A stretch of 64,000 nucleotides of DNA from Burkholderiaceae bacterium (GCA_018780645.1 JADMJJ010000047.1:62001-126000), one strand, 5' to 3'; positions 52,657 to 62,856 are shown, numbered from the stretch's first letter. A program made the numbers and translations. Notes: generated by a model from the sequence alone, not told the origin.

Positions 52657-52679
52657 CGAAACTGACCCGGGGCTGACAA
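52657..52679. promoter_or_regulatory. CGAAACTGACCCGGGGCTGACAA element shared with 39157..39179
   Basis: Near-identical to CGAAACTGACACGGGATTGATAC; the two TGA half-sites are 11 bp apart in both. Confidence 0.5.
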
Positions 52680-52717
52680 GCAAGACCTGACCCTGAGGGG
52701 CGAAGGCCCGGCATCAC

Positions 52718-53353
52718 TCAGCCGTCGCGCCGCACCACCCCGGCACGCGGCCGACCGGCGTCATCCCAGGCGTCCCCCTGGAACCAGGGGTCGCCGCGCA
52801 GATAGGCCGCCGCCATGTCCAGCGAATCCAGGCCCCAGAACTGCCGGCCGTCCACCTCCAGCGTCGGGACGCCGAACACGCCGGCCGCGATCGCGTCCTC
52901 GGTGGCCTGGCGCAGGGCCTGCTTGACCTCCTCGCTGGCCGGATCCCGCGCCGGCGCCAGGTCTTGCTGCAGACGCTCCAGCCGGCCTGGATGATTCGCA
53001 TCCTGCCCCTCGGCTCGCCAGACATGGTGGAACAGCCTCTCCACAACCCTGCGGTTCGGCCCGCAGGCCCAGGCCAGGCGCTGCAGGGCCAGTGGGTTGA
53101 AGGGGTGCTGTGCGGGCGTCTGCAGGGTGATGCCCAGGCGCTGCGCCGTCCAGGCAACCTGACGGAAGGTCCATTGGCGCTTGGGTTCCATCTCTGCCGG
53201 GCCCTTCTGACCCCAGACCTTGAGCAGGCCTGCGAACAGGATGGGCCGATAGTCCACCACCACGTTCAGGCCTTCGAGCGCCTCGGGCAGGCGCTCGAAG
53301 GCCAGCGCCGCATAGGGCGAGATCACATCGAAGTAGAAGGTGATCGCTTTCAT
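52718..53353 (-). CDS. 2-hydroxychromene-2-carboxylate isomerase / DsbA-like oxidoreductase
   Basis: MKAITFYFDVISPYAALAFERLPEAL ... AGVFGVPTLEVDGRQFWGLDSLDMAAAYL. Confidence 0.88.
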   Translation of the reverse strand: MKAITFYFDVISPYAALAFERLPEALEGLNVVVDYRPILFAGLLKVWGQKGPAEMEPKRQWTFRQVAWTAQRLGITLQTPAQHPFNPLALQRLAWACGPNRRVVERLFHHVWRAEGQDANHPGRLERLQQDLAPARDPASEEVKQALRQATEDAIAAGVFGVPTLEVDGRQFWGLDSLDMAAAYLRGDPWFQGDAWDDAGRPRAGVVRRDG

Positions 53354-53369
53354 GCGGGCGCTTGTCGCA

Positions 53370-53618
53370 TCATGGCAGGTTGCCGGCCGGCTCGGCCGCG
53401 CTGAACACACCATGCTGCTCGACCAGCAGCTCGCGCCGCGGCGGCAACAGGGCAAGCACCGCCAGCTTGCCCGCATCGTCGAGCTTGGACCAGGCCGCTA
53501 TCTCGGGGATCGTTCGCGCACAGCCCTCGCACCAGCCCGTCGGCGCGTGCATGCGGCAGACATTGGTACAGGGCGAGGGCACGGCACTGACCGGCCTAGG
53601 CGCAGGCAGGGCGCCCAT
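53370..53618 (-). CDS. DUF1289 domain-containing protein
   Basis: VPSPCTNVCRMHAPTGWCEGCARTIPEIAAWSKLDDAGKLAVLALLPPRR. Confidence 0.9.
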   Translation of the reverse strand: MGALPAPRPVSAVPSPCTNVCRMHAPTGWCEGCARTIPEIAAWSKLDDAGKLAVLALLPPRRELLVEQHGVFSAAEPAGNLP

Positions 53619-54130
53619 CAGAGCTGCACCACGTCGATGACCGGCGCGCCGGTCAGGCGCTCCAAGTCCAGCGGGCTGAGCTTGAACACACCATTCGGAT
53701 GACCTGCCGCCGCCCAGATATGGTCGAAGCGGAACAGCTCCCGGTCGATGTAGAGCAGCGGCCTGCTGCCATCCGCCGCGGCATGACCGACCGGCGACAC
53801 GCCACCAATCGAGAATCCGGTGCGCGCCTTCACATAGTCGGCGTCGGCCCGGCCCAGCGCGCCGGTGTGGGGCACCAGCTTCTTTTCATCGACACGCTTG
53901 TCACCCGAGGTGATGACCAGCACGGCGGCCTCGTCGCTCTTGCGCCGGAACACCACGCTCTTGGCGATCTGGCCCAGGCTGACGCCCAAAGCGTCGGCGG
54001 CCTCCTGCGCGGTGCGCGCAGAGACCTCCAGCCACAGCGGGGCGTGCGGATGCTGCTGGCTGACCAGCACATCAGCGACGCGGCGAAAGCCCTCGGGGCG
54101 CAGGGTGTAGTTGTCTGCTGCTTCACTCAT
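53618..54130 (-). CDS. YbaK/EbsC-type aminoacyl-tRNA deacylase
   Basis: ALGVSLGQIAKSVVFRRKSDEAAVLVITSGDKRVDEKKL ... TGFSIGGVSPVGH. Confidence 0.9.
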   Translation of the reverse strand: MSEAADNYTLRPEGFRRVADVLVSQQHPHAPLWLEVSARTAQEAADALGVSLGQIAKSVVFRRKSDEAAVLVITSGDKRVDEKKLVPHTGALGRADADYVKARTGFSIGGVSPVGHAAADGSRPLLYIDRELFRFDHIWAAAGHPNGVFKLSPLDLERLTGAPVIDVVQL

Positions 54131-54168
54131 GCGCCTATTGTCGGGCAAAGGCCGGCCTGCGCATTTCG

Positions 54169-54969
54169 TCAAAAGGCGCGGCTCACCATCAAGGCCAGAC
54201 CGGGCTGCAGTTTCTTCTTCACGATCGGGCTGCTGGCCGCGGCACCACGCAGGCTGGCCAGGTCCAGCTTGGCCTGCAGGCTCCAGTCGCTGTCAATCCG
54301 ATAGTGGGCCTTGGCAAACAGGCCCAGGCTCGTCAGGCCCGCATCGGCTTGATGAGCCGCCAGACCGGAGGCCGCGGCCTGCGCCGGTGTCACCCCGAAC
54401 AGGGCGCTCGCCAGCTTGCTGTCCATCAGCTGGGCGGAGGCGCCCACGATCAGGCCCACACCGGGCATCGCTTGCAGCGCATAGCCGGCATCGAGTTCCA
54501 CACGGGTGCCCCGCCCGCCCAGCTCCTTGCTCTTGCCCAGGCGGGTGCTGGTGCCGGCGCTCAGCAGCAGCGGCCCGGCATTCAGCTCGGCGCCCAAGCG
54601 CAGCGCCGGGGCCCACTTGACGTCGCCCAGGCCGGTCAGCCGCTTGTCGTCCTTGGCGCGGCGTCGCTCCATATCGGGCGCCAGCGCGGCGCTGAAGCGA
54701 ATTTGCTCATTGATCCTGACCTCGTAGCCGGCGCCACGCAGGGTGCTCATGAAGAACTGCTCGCGGTAGCGGGCCTCGAAGACCGGCAGCAGGCCCGGCT
54801 GGCGCTTGTCGCTGCCCGGGAACTTCGGCGCCACCGCCACGCCAACGCCGCCGCGCAGCGTCCAGGCCGAGCCCGGCATGCCGACCGTCGCCGGGGCCTG
54901 CTGGGCTGCGGCATTGCAGAGGGTGCCCAGCAACAACAGTGGGGCGCCAAGAGTGTGAAGGGAAAACAT
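54169..54969 (-). CDS. MipA/OmpV family outer membrane protein
   Basis: GVGVAVAPKFPGSDKRQPGLLPVFEARYREQFFMSTLRGAGYEV ... SDWSLQAKLDLASLRG. Confidence 0.88.
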   Translation of the reverse strand: MFSLHTLGAPLLLLGTLCNAAAQQAPATVGMPGSAWTLRGGVGVAVAPKFPGSDKRQPGLLPVFEARYREQFFMSTLRGAGYEVRINEQIRFSAALAPDMERRRAKDDKRLTGLGDVKWAPALRLGAELNAGPLLLSAGTSTRLGKSKELGGRGTRVELDAGYALQAMPGVGLIVGASAQLMDSKLASALFGVTPAQAAASGLAAHQADAGLTSLGLFAKAHYRIDSDWSLQAKLDLASLRGAAASSPIVKKKLQPGLALMVSRAF

Positions 54970-55018
54970 CGGATATCCGGGTCGGGTTGAAGACGAAGCG
55001 CAGTGTCGGGCCTGCCGC

Positions 55019-55068
55019 ATGAAGCGCGGATGAAGCGAGCGGCCGCCGAAGATGAAGGGCTGATGAAG
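55019..55068. promoter_or_regulatory. Helically phased ATGAAG direct repeats, candidate QseB-like regulator binding site
   Basis: ATGAAG at 55019, 55030, 55052 and 55063 (11, 22, 11 bp apart) between mipA and the response regulator. Confidence 0.6.
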
Positions 55069-55145
55069 CCCCCCGGTGCCGGTACTCGCCGCTGCTGCCA
55101 TGACTTCTAGAATCCGCAGCCTGACAAGCAGCCCCAAGTGCAACG

Positions 55146-55826
55146 ATGGCCAATATTCTTCTCGTCGAGGATGATCTTCCGCTGGGCAATTCGCTGCAGC
55201 GGGTGCTGACCATGGCAGGCCATCATGTGGTGTGGCTGCGCAGTGCCGGCGACGCGCGACGATTCCTCGATGAGATGGACTTCGCGCTGCTGCTGCTGGA
55301 CATCGGCCTGCCCGACGAAACCGGTCTGTCGCTGCTGAGCTGGTGGCGCGGCCTGGGCCGTGCCACGCCGGTGATGATGATCACCGCGCGCGACAGCATC
55401 AGCGAACGGGTGCAGGGCCTGGATGCAGGCGCCGACGACTATCTGGCCAAGCCCTTCGCGATGGAGGAACTGCTGTCGCGGGTGCGCGCCCTGCTGCGAC
55501 GGCATAGCGGCCAGATCAGCAATACCTGGCAACTCGGCGGGCTGAGCATAGACACGGCGCGCCGGCGCGTCCTGCTCGATAGCGAGGAGGTGGCCCTGTC
55601 ATCGCGCGAGTACGACATCCTGCTGACCCTGGCCGCCGAGCCCGGCCGAGTCATGACCCGCACCCAGATCGAACGATCTCGCAGCGCCGCCGATGCGCTG
55701 GACAGCAATGCCATCGATGTGCATGTCTACAAGCTGCGCAAGAAGCTGGGCAATGGCTGGATAGGCACGGTGCGCGGTGTCGGCTATGTGCTGGACCTGC
55801 CGACTAGCTCCCCTCCGGCGCCATGA
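55146..55826 (+). CDS. OmpR/QseB-type response regulator
   Basis: ILLVEDDLPLGNSLQRVLTMAGH, GADDYLAKPFAMEELLSRVRALLRR, winged-helix C-terminus. Confidence 0.94.
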   Translation: MANILLVEDDLPLGNSLQRVLTMAGHHVVWLRSAGDARRFLDEMDFALLLLDIGLPDETGLSLLSWWRGLGRATPVMMITARDSISERVQGLDAGADDYLAKPFAMEELLSRVRALLRRHSGQISNTWQLGGLSIDTARRRVLLDSEEVALSSREYDILLTLAAEPGRVMTRTQIERSRSAADALDSNAIDVHVYKLRKKLGNGWIGTVRGVGYVLDLPTSSPPAP

Positions 55827-57196
55827 ACCACCCCTCGCTGATACGCCGGCTGATCGCCTGGCAGGCGCTGGCCCTGGTGATTGCCTGGCTGGTGCTGGCC
55901 AGCCTGATGACCTGGCAGGCGCTGCAGCTCGGCGAAAGCCAGCTCGATGCGCGCCTGCAGCAGTTCGGCAGCGTCTTGGCCGAGGCGGCCGGCGGCGAGA
56001 CGGCACCGCAGGCCCTGGCGCTGCGACTGCAGGCCATCGAGACCGCGCTGCTGCAGGCCAGTGGCCGAGACGTGCTGGGCGCCGTGGCCCAGCCGCTGTA
56101 CCAGGTCTGGCAGGCCGACGGGCGCTTGCTGTACCGCAGCGCCGGGGTGCCCATCGAGGCCCTGGCGCCGCTGCGGCCCGGCTATGTCGAGACGGCGTTC
56201 GCCGGTCAGCCCTATCGGCTGTTGACCGTGGCGTCCAGCGGCGGCGCACAGCTGGTGCAGATCGCCGAACCGATGCAGCTGCGCCTGAGCAGCGTGCTGC
56301 CCCTGCTGTGGGTGGTGCTGCAATCGCAGCTGGGCGTGTTCCTGTGGCATGGGCTGGTGATCTGGGTCACCGTGCGCAGCGGCCTGGCACCCCTGCGCCA
56401 GCTGGCCCAGCGCATCTCGCAGCGGCGGGCCGGCGAGGTGGCCCCGGTGCAGGTGGACAGGCTCTATGCCGAGACCGCCCCGGTGGTGCAGGAGTTGAAT
56501 GCCCTGCTGGCCCACGAGGCCCAGCGCCTGGACAGCGAGCGCCGCTTTCTGGCCGATGCCGCCCATGAACTGCGCACGCCGCTGGCGGCCGTCAATGCAC
56601 AGGCCCATCTGCTGCTGACCGAGCATGAGGCGCCGGCACGGGCCGAGGCGGCGGGCGCGCTGAAGCAGGGCATTGCCCGCGTGTCGCACCTGCTGGGCCA
56701 GTTGCTGACCCTGGCCCGTGCCGAGGGCTCGGCCGCGCCCCACAGACCCGAGCGCCTGGACGCCGCCGGCCTGCTGCGCGAGCGCATCGCCCTGCTGGCG
56801 GCGCTGGCCCGGCCACGCGCCATCGAGCTCTCGCTGCAGGCCCCCGACCGCCTGGAATGGGCACTGGACCGCTCCGGCTTTTGCTCCATCATCGACAACC
56901 TGGTGGACAACGCCATCCGCTACACCCCGGCGGGCGGCCGCGTCGAGGTGCTGCTGCAGGCCACGGCCTCTGGCCTGGAATTGAGCGTGCGCGACAACGG
57001 CCGCGGCATCGCCCCGGCGCAACGCGAGCGCGTGTTCGAGCGCTTCTACCGCGTGCCCGGCAGCAGCGAGCAGGGCACCGGCCTGGGCCTGGCCATCGTC
57101 AAGCGCATCGCCGAGCGCGAGGGCGCGGCACTGAAATTCGTTGAGGGGCTCGATGGGTGCGGGGTGGGGCTGAGGCTCAGCTACCCGACCGCCTGA
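55823..57196 (+). CDS. QseC-like sensor histidine kinase
   Basis: ADAAHELRTPLAAVNAQAHLLL, NLVDNAIRYTPAGGRVEV, GTGLGLAIVKRIAEREGA; ATGA overlap with regulator. Confidence 0.94.
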   Translation: MNHPSLIRRLIAWQALALVIAWLVLASLMTWQALQLGESQLDARLQQFGSVLAEAAGGETAPQALALRLQAIETALLQASGRDVLGAVAQPLYQVWQADGRLLYRSAGVPIEALAPLRPGYVETAFAGQPYRLLTVASSGGAQLVQIAEPMQLRLSSVLPLLWVVLQSQLGVFLWHGLVIWVTVRSGLAPLRQLAQRISQRRAGEVAPVQVDRLYAETAPVVQELNALLAHEAQRLDSERRFLADAAHELRTPLAAVNAQAHLLLTEHEAPARAEAAGALKQGIARVSHLLGQLLTLARAEGSAAPHRPERLDAAGLLRERIALLAALARPRAIELSLQAPDRLEWALDRSGFCSIIDNLVDNAIRYTPAGGRVEVLLQATASGLELSVRDNGRGIAPAQRERVFERFYRVPGSSEQGTGLGLAIVKRIAEREGAALKFVEGLDGCGVGLRLSYPTA

Positions 57197-57340
57197 GGGT
57201 TTGGTCGCCTGGTACGCCAAATCTGACGGTCAAAAGGCTCATGCTGCCGCCCCCGGGGGTCGGGGATTCACGCCATCGGACCAGCAATCCTAGACTGCAA
57301 TCCGCACGCAGCCATCGCGCGCTTTGCAGGAGACCCAGCC

Positions 57341-58096
57341 ATGTCCTACCGCCGCCTCATCGCCACCGCCACGCTCGCTGCGCTGACCTCATCCGCCCAG
57401 GCCCTGGTAAGCACCTGGGACGGTTCGTCCGACCTGCTGCCGGAGCAGGTCGACCCCAGCTGGACGCTTATCGACGAGGGCGCTGGCTCGCCGAGCTTTG
57501 CCGGTGGCGTGCTGACCATCCAGACCACCAGCACCCACGGTGCCCGGCAGTACTACACCATGGGCGGCACCGACCTGGACTTCACCGGCGGCGCTCCCTA
57601 TTGGCTGGAGGCCGAGATGAAGTACATCTCCGGCAGCCAGACCTCGGGCTGGTGGCGCGCCCCCGGGCACATGAGCTTTCGCTTTGAGAGCGGGCGCATC
57701 GCCGTGCTGGAGATACGCAAGGACCTGATCTACATACGCAACGGTGACAACTCGGCAGGCGACTCCGCCGTCGTCGACACCGACGAAGCATTCCACACCT
57801 ATCGCATGGAGGCGCTGGGCACGGCTGCCGGGACCACCGTCAATGTCTACCAGGACGGCTTGCTGGTGCTCAGCGACAACGCGCTGTATGCGGCCGGCGG
57901 CGGGGCCTCGGTGTCATGGGGCGAGGCATCGACCCTGGCGACCGGCACCACGCAGTGGAAGCGCGTCAGCCACAATATGGCCGCCGTGGCGGTGACACCG
58001 GTGCCCGAACCCGGCACCTGGGCGCTGTGGGCCGCAGGCCTGGCGGCCGTGGGCTTCTCGGCCCGCAGAAATTTCAGGCAGCAGATCCGGGCATAG
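57341..58096 (+). CDS. PEP-CTERM sorting domain-containing protein
   Basis: Signal peptide; C-terminal VPEPGTWALWAAGLAAVGFSARRNFRQ. Confidence 0.88.
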   Translation: MSYRRLIATATLAALTSSAQALVSTWDGSSDLLPEQVDPSWTLIDEGAGSPSFAGGVLTIQTTSTHGARQYYTMGGTDLDFTGGAPYWLEAEMKYISGSQTSGWWRAPGHMSFRFESGRIAVLEIRKDLIYIRNGDNSAGDSAVVDTDEAFHTYRMEALGTAAGTTVNVYQDGLLVLSDNALYAAGGGASVSWGEASTLATGTTQWKRVSHNMAAVAVTPVPEPGTWALWAAGLAAVGFSARRNFRQQIRA

Positions 58097-58101
58097 CCCG
58101 A

Positions 58102-59007
58102 TCAAGCGGCCCGCTTGGCCAGCAAGGCACGGCCGACCCGTGATACCGGCGGCCGGCCCAGCACGCCGGAGATGAAGGCGCCTGCGTCCACCAGCTTGTC
58201 GATGTCGATGCCGGTGTCGATACCGAGACCGTTGAGCAGAAAGACCACATCCTCGGTGGCGACATTGCCGGTCGCGCCCTTGGCATAGGGGCAGCCGCCC
58301 AGGCCGGCGACGCTGGCATCGAAGTGGTGGATGCCCAGTTCCAGGCAGGCGTAGATATTGCTCAAGGCCTGGCCGTAGGTGTCATGGAAATGGCCGCTGA
58401 CCTCGACCATCGGATAGTGCTTCAGCGCCCGCTCCATCGCCGCCCGGACCTTGCGCGGCGTGCCCACGCCAATCGTGTCGGCCACGCCCATATGGTCAAC
58501 GCCGATGTCCTTCATCAGACGAACGACGCGCTCGACCTGGTCGGCGCTGATCTCACCCTCATAGGGGCAGCCGAGCGCGCAGGACAGCGCACCGCGCACC
58601 TTGATGCCGGCGGCATGGGCGAACTCGACCACCGGAGCGAAGCGCTCGATGCTCTCGGCGATCGAGCAATTGATGTTCTTCTGGCTGAAGGCCTCGCTGG
58701 CGGCGGCGAAGACGACGATCTCGTCGGGCTTGGTTGGCAGCGCGGCCTCCAGGCCCTTCATGTTCGGCGTCAACACCGAATAGCGCACACCAGGCTGGCG
58801 CTCGATCGCGGCCATCACCGCCAGGTTGTCGGCCATCTGCGGCACCCACTTCGGGCTGACGAAGCTGGTGACCTCGATCTCCTTCAGGCCGGCCGCCTGC
58901 AGCATGGCCACGAGCTGGGCCTTGTGCTCGGTGGCGACCGGTTGCTTTTCGTTCTGCAGGCCGTCGCGGGGGCCGACATCGACGAGGGTGACGTGGGTGG
59001 GCAGCAT
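58102..59007 (-). CDS. Hydroxymethylglutaryl-CoA lyase
   Basis: VTLVDVGPRDGLQNEKQPV ... ASVAGLGGCPYAKGATGNVATEDVVFLLNGLG. Confidence 0.96.
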   Translation of the reverse strand: MLPTHVTLVDVGPRDGLQNEKQPVATEHKAQLVAMLQAAGLKEIEVTSFVSPKWVPQMADNLAVMAAIERQPGVRYSVLTPNMKGLEAALPTKPDEIVVFAAASEAFSQKNINCSIAESIERFAPVVEFAHAAGIKVRGALSCALGCPYEGEISADQVERVVRLMKDIGVDHMGVADTIGVGTPRKVRAAMERALKHYPMVEVSGHFHDTYGQALSNIYACLELGIHHFDASVAGLGGCPYAKGATGNVATEDVVFLLNGLGIDTGIDIDKLVDAGAFISGVLGRPPVSRVGRALLAKRAA

Positions 59008-59020
59008 GGTGATTCCTCAG

Positions 59021-59041
59021 GTAGCCCGGATGCAATCCGGG
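59021..59041 (+). repeat. GTAG-type REP element
   Basis: GTAGCCCGGATGCAATCCGGG. Confidence 0.85.
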
Positions 59042-59047
59042 GTGGGT

Positions 59048-61039
59048 TCATTGCAGACTCAAGAGCGCGGCACCATCGCCGACCTGGTCGCCGACGCCGA
59101 ACATCAGCTCGGCGACAACGCCATCACGCGGCGCGGTGATGGTGTGCTCCATCTTCATTGCCTCCATCACTGCCAGCGGCTGGCCCCTGGTGACGGCATC
59201 GCCCACCTTGGCCAGGAAGGCGATCAGCTTGCCGGGCATGGGCGCGGTCAGGCGCCCGCCCTCGGCTGCGCCATCGCCGGCATGGGCGATCAAGTCCACC
59301 TCGGTAACCACGGCCGAACCGTGGGGCGCGAACACGCTGACCTTCTCGCCATGGGCATAGACCTGCAGCAGGGTGCGCTGTGACGCCAGGCCCTCGCCCA
59401 GCACCACCTGATGGCGCTCCAGGCCGGTGCTGTCAACGGCCAGGGCGATCTCACGCCCCGCTACCGTCAGCACCATGCCGCCACCGTGGCGGCGCGCCAG
59501 CAGCACCTCGTGGTGTGTGCCCTGCACCTCGAGGTCGAAGCGGCGGTTGGCCGCACCGAACATGCGCCAGCCATCGGGCTTGGACCAGGGGTCCTTGTCC
59601 TGTTTGCTGGCCTCCAGTGCCAGCGCATGGGCCACGACACCAGCGGCCACCAGCTCCAGCGCCAGCGGTGCCGACTCGAACAGCGCCTTGTGCTCGCGCG
59701 GGATCAGCGCCGTGTCCAGGTCGGCGCTGGCAAACGAGTGGCTGTTCACCACGCGGCGCAGAAAGGCCACATTGGTGTGCAGGCCGGCGATATGCGTGTC
59801 ACGCAGCGCAGCATCGAGCCGGGCCAGCGCCTGGGCACGGTCTTCACCCCAGACGATCAGCTTGGCAATCATCGAGTCGTAGTTGGGGCTGATCGCATCG
59901 CCCTCACCCACGCCGGAGTCGATGCGCACATCACCGCGCTCGAAGCTGACATGCGCCGGCCAGCGCGCCACATGCAGGGTGCCGGTGGCGGGTAGGAAGT
60001 TGGCGTCGGGGTTCTCGGCGCAGATGCGCGCCTCGATCGCATGGCCCCGCATCGGAATGTCGGCCTGGGCCAGCGGCAGGCGCTCGCCGGCAGCAACCCG
60101 AAGCTGCCACTCGACCAGATCCTGGCCGGTGATCGCCTCGGTGACCGGATGCTCAACCTGCAGCCGCGTGTTCATCTCCATGAAATAGAAGCGTCCATCC
60201 TGCTCGGCGATGAACTCGACCGTGCCGGCGCCCACATAGCCCACGGCCTTCGCCGCGGCCACGGCCGCATCACCCATCTGCTTGCGGCGCTCGACCGTCA
60301 TGCCCGGGGCCGGCGCTTCTTCCAGCACCTTCTGGTGGCGGCGCTGCACCGAGCAATCGCGCTCGTGCAAGTAGACGCAATCGCCGTGCGAGTCGCCGAA
60401 CACCTGGATCTCGATGTGACGGGGCTTCTGCACATAGCGCTCGACCAGCACCGCGTCGTCGCCAAAGCTGTTGATCGCCTCGCGCTTGCAGGAGGCCAGC
60501 GCGGCCTCGAAGTCCTCGGCCTTGTCCACCGCGCGCATGCCCTTGCCGCCACCGCCGGCGCTGGCCTTGATCAGCACCGGGTAGCCGATGCGGTCGGCCT
60601 CGGCCTTCAGCAGCGCCAGGTCTTGACTGGCCCCGTGATAGCCCGGCACCAGTGGCACGCCGGCCTGCTCCATCAGCCGCTTCGACTCGGCCTTCAGGCC
60701 CATCGCCTTGATGGCCGACGGCGGCGGGCCGATGAAGGCAATGCCGGCATCGGCACAGGCCTGGGCGAACTCCTCGTTCTCGCTGAGGAAGCCATAGCCC
60801 GGGTGCACGGCCTGGGCCCCGGTGGCCTTGGCGGCCTCGATGATGCGCTCCCAGCGCAGATAGGAGTCGCGCGGCGCGGCGCCACCGATCAGCACCGCCT
60901 CGTCGCAGGCGCGTACATGGCGGGCCTGGGCATCGGCCTCGGAGTACACGGCCACGGTCTTCACGCCCAGGCGGCGCGCGGTCGCGGCCACACGGCAGGC
61001 GATCTCACCGCGGTTTGCAATCAGGATCTTGTTGAACAT
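59048..61039 (-). CDS. Biotin-carboxylase/BCCP subunit, probably 3-methylcrotonyl-CoA carboxylase alpha
   Basis: MFNKILIANRGEIACRVAATARRLGVKTVAVYSEAD; FYFMEMNTRLQVEHPVTEAITGQDLVEWQL; biotinyl motif VMEAMKMEHTI; next to HMG-CoA lyase. Confidence 0.93.
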   Translation of the reverse strand: MFNKILIANRGEIACRVAATARRLGVKTVAVYSEADAQARHVRACDEAVLIGGAAPRDSYLRWERIIEAAKATGAQAVHPGYGFLSENEEFAQACADAGIAFIGPPPSAIKAMGLKAESKRLMEQAGVPLVPGYHGASQDLALLKAEADRIGYPVLIKASAGGGGKGMRAVDKAEDFEAALASCKREAINSFGDDAVLVERYVQKPRHIEIQVFGDSHGDCVYLHERDCSVQRRHQKVLEEAPAPGMTVERRKQMGDAAVAAAKAVGYVGAGTVEFIAEQDGRFYFMEMNTRLQVEHPVTEAITGQDLVEWQLRVAAGERLPLAQADIPMRGHAIEARICAENPDANFLPATGTLHVARWPAHVSFERGDVRIDSGVGEGDAISPNYDSMIAKLIVWGEDRAQALARLDAALRDTHIAGLHTNVAFLRRVVNSHSFASADLDTALIPREHKALFESAPLALELVAAGVVAHALALEASKQDKDPWSKPDGWRMFGAANRRFDLEVQGTHHEVLLARRHGGGMVLTVAGREIALAVDSTGLERHQVVLGEGLASQRTLLQVYAHGEKVSVFAPHGSAVVTEVDLIAHAGDGAAEGGRLTAPMPGKLIAFLAKVGDAVTRGQPLAVMEAMKMEHTITAPRDGVVAELMFGVGDQVGDGAALLSLQ

Positions 61040-61060
61040 CTCTGTCTCCAGTTCAGCTTG

Positions 61061-61083
61061 GTAGCCCGGATGCCAATCCGGGG
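61061..61083 (+). repeat. GTAG-type REP element
   Basis: GTAGCCCGGATGCCAATCCGGGG. Confidence 0.8.
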
Positions 61084-61102
61084 TGGCTCATCGGCGATTC
61101 GT

Positions 61103-61133
61103 CCCGGATTGCGCTGCGCTTCATCCGGGCTAC
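61103..61133 (-). repeat. GTAG-type REP element (long-loop variant), inverted relative to 61061..61083
   Basis: CCCGGATTGCGCTGCGCTTCATCCGGGCTAC. Confidence 0.85.
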
Positions 61134-61141
61134 GGGGTTCA

Positions 61142-62152
61142 TCAATGCGTCGAGGCAAGCCCGGCCTCGGTCGAGCAGCGCATGCCCAGGCGCTTGAGCA
61201 GCGCGCGATCGGCCTCGGCCTGCGGGTTGCTGGTGGTCAGCAATTTGTCGCCGTAGAACATGCTGTTGGCGCCGGCCAGGAAGCACAGCGTCTGCATGGT
61301 CTCTGGCATCTGTTCGCGGCCGGCCGACAGGCGCACCATCGCGCGGGGCATGGCGATGCGGGCCACGGCGATCGTGCGGATGAACTCCAGCGGGTCCAGT
61401 TCGGCCGTGCCGGCCAGCGGCGTGCCTTCGACCTGGACCAGGTTGTTGATAGGCACCGACTCGGGGTAGGGGTCCAGATTGGCCAGCTGCACGATCAGGC
61501 CGGCCCGCTGGCGGCGCGTCTCGCCCATGCCGACGATGCCGCCCGAGCAGACCTTGAGCCCGACAGTGCGCACGCGGTCCAAGGTGTCCAGCCGGTCCTG
61601 GTAGGTGCGGGTGGTGATGATCTGGCCGTAGAACTCGGGCGCGGTGTCGAGGTTGTGGTTGTAGTAGTCCAGGCCCGCGTCGCGCAAGCGTTCGGCCTGG
61701 CCGTCGGCCAGCATGCCGGCGGTCAGGCAGGTCTCCAGGCCCATCGCCTTCACTTCCCTGACCATCTCGCCGATGGCTTCCAGATGCCGGTCTTTGGGCG
61801 AACGCCAGGCCGCACCCATGCAGAAGCGCGTCGCGCCATTGGCCTTGGCTGCGCGGGCGGCCTCGACCACCTCCTGCAGCGGAATCAGCTTGTCGGCCTT
61901 CAGACCCGTGTCGAAGTGGGCCGACTGCGGGCAGTAGGCGCAGTCTTCCTCGCAGCCGCCGGTCTTGATCGACAGCAGCGTGGACAGCTGCACCGCGTTG
62001 GCATCGAAATGCTCACGATGCACCTGCTGGGCGCGGAACATCAGGTCGTTGAACGGCAGCTCGAACAGGGCCGCCGCCTCGTCGACCGTCCAGGCCCTGC
62101 TGTTGCGGCGATGTTCGTCGGTGGTCGGTGTCAGGGTCTGGATTTGGTTCAT
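61142..62152 (-). CDS. bioB: Biotin synthase
   Basis: [21 protein letters not shown] radical-SAM CxxxCxxC motif; [11 protein letters not shown]. Confidence 0.97.
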   Translation of the reverse strand: MNQIQTLTPTTDEHRRNSRAWTVDEAAALFELPFNDLMFRAQQVHREHFDANAVQLSTLLSIKTGGCEEDCAYCPQSAHFDTGLKADKLIPLQEVVEAARAAKANGATRFCMGAAWRSPKDRHLEAIGEMVREVKAMGLETCLTAGMLADGQAERLRDAGLDYYNHNLDTAPEFYGQIITTRTYQDRLDTLDRVRTVGLKVCSGGIVGMGETRRQRAGLIVQLANLDPYPESVPINNLVQVEGTPLAGTAELDPLEFIRTIAVARIAMPRAMVRLSAGREQMPETMQTLCFLAGANSMFYGDKLLTTSNPQAEADRALLKRLGMRCSTEAGLASTH

Positions 62153-62856
62153 GCGGATTCAGTCGTCAAGGTCTCGGCCAGGAACAGGCCGATGTGGTGA
62201 TTCAGTGCGGCGGCCACGGCGGCCGGCGTGGGAGATTCGAGGCGGGGCACGAGGCCCCAGCAGGGGGCGTTCAGATGCCGCTCCAACGCCTGCAAATTGT
62301 CTTGCAGATGGGGCATGCCGGGGTCCACCGTGTTGGCGACCCAGCCGGCCAGACTCAGGCCCCGCGAGCGAATCGCTTCGGCGGTCAGCAGCGCGTGGTT
62401 GATGCAACCCAGGCGCAGACCGACGACCAGCACGACGGGCAACCGCAGATCGAGGGCGAGGTCGGCGGTGTCCCATTCAGAGGTCAGCGGCACGCGGAAG
62501 CCACCGACGCCTTCGATGACGGCGACATCGGCCCGCTCGGCCACGCGACGCACGGCCGCCAGCAACGGCCCGCGCTCGATCTCGCGGCCTTCCAGCCGGG
62601 CAGCGATATGCGGCGCGCAGGCGGCGCGGAACTGCAGCGGGCCGACCTCGGCGTCGCTCAAGCCCAGATTGCCGGCCTCGCGCAGCCGCTGCACGTCCTC
62701 GTTGATCCAGCGGCCATCGATGAAATCCTGGCCCGCGGCAATCGGTTTGATCGCGGCGACTTTCAGGCCCGCCTGCGCAAAGCGGTGCGTCAGGCCGGCG
62801 CTGACGCAGGTCTTGCCGATCTCGGTGTCGGTGCCGGTGATGAACAGGCCCCTCAT
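62149..62856 (-). CDS. bioD: Dethiobiotin synthase
   Basis: [42 protein letters not shown]. Confidence 0.95.
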   Translation of the reverse strand: MRGLFITGTDTEIGKTCVSAGLTHRFAQAGLKVAAIKPIAAGQDFIDGRWINEDVQRLREAGNLGLSDAEVGPLQFRAACAPHIAARLEGREIERGPLLAAVRRVAERADVAVIEGVGGFRVPLTSEWDTADLALDLRLPVVLVVGLRLGCINHALLTAEAIRSRGLSLAGWVANTVDPGMPHLQDNLQALERHLNAPCWGLVPRLESPTPAAVAAALNHHIGLFLAETLTTESA

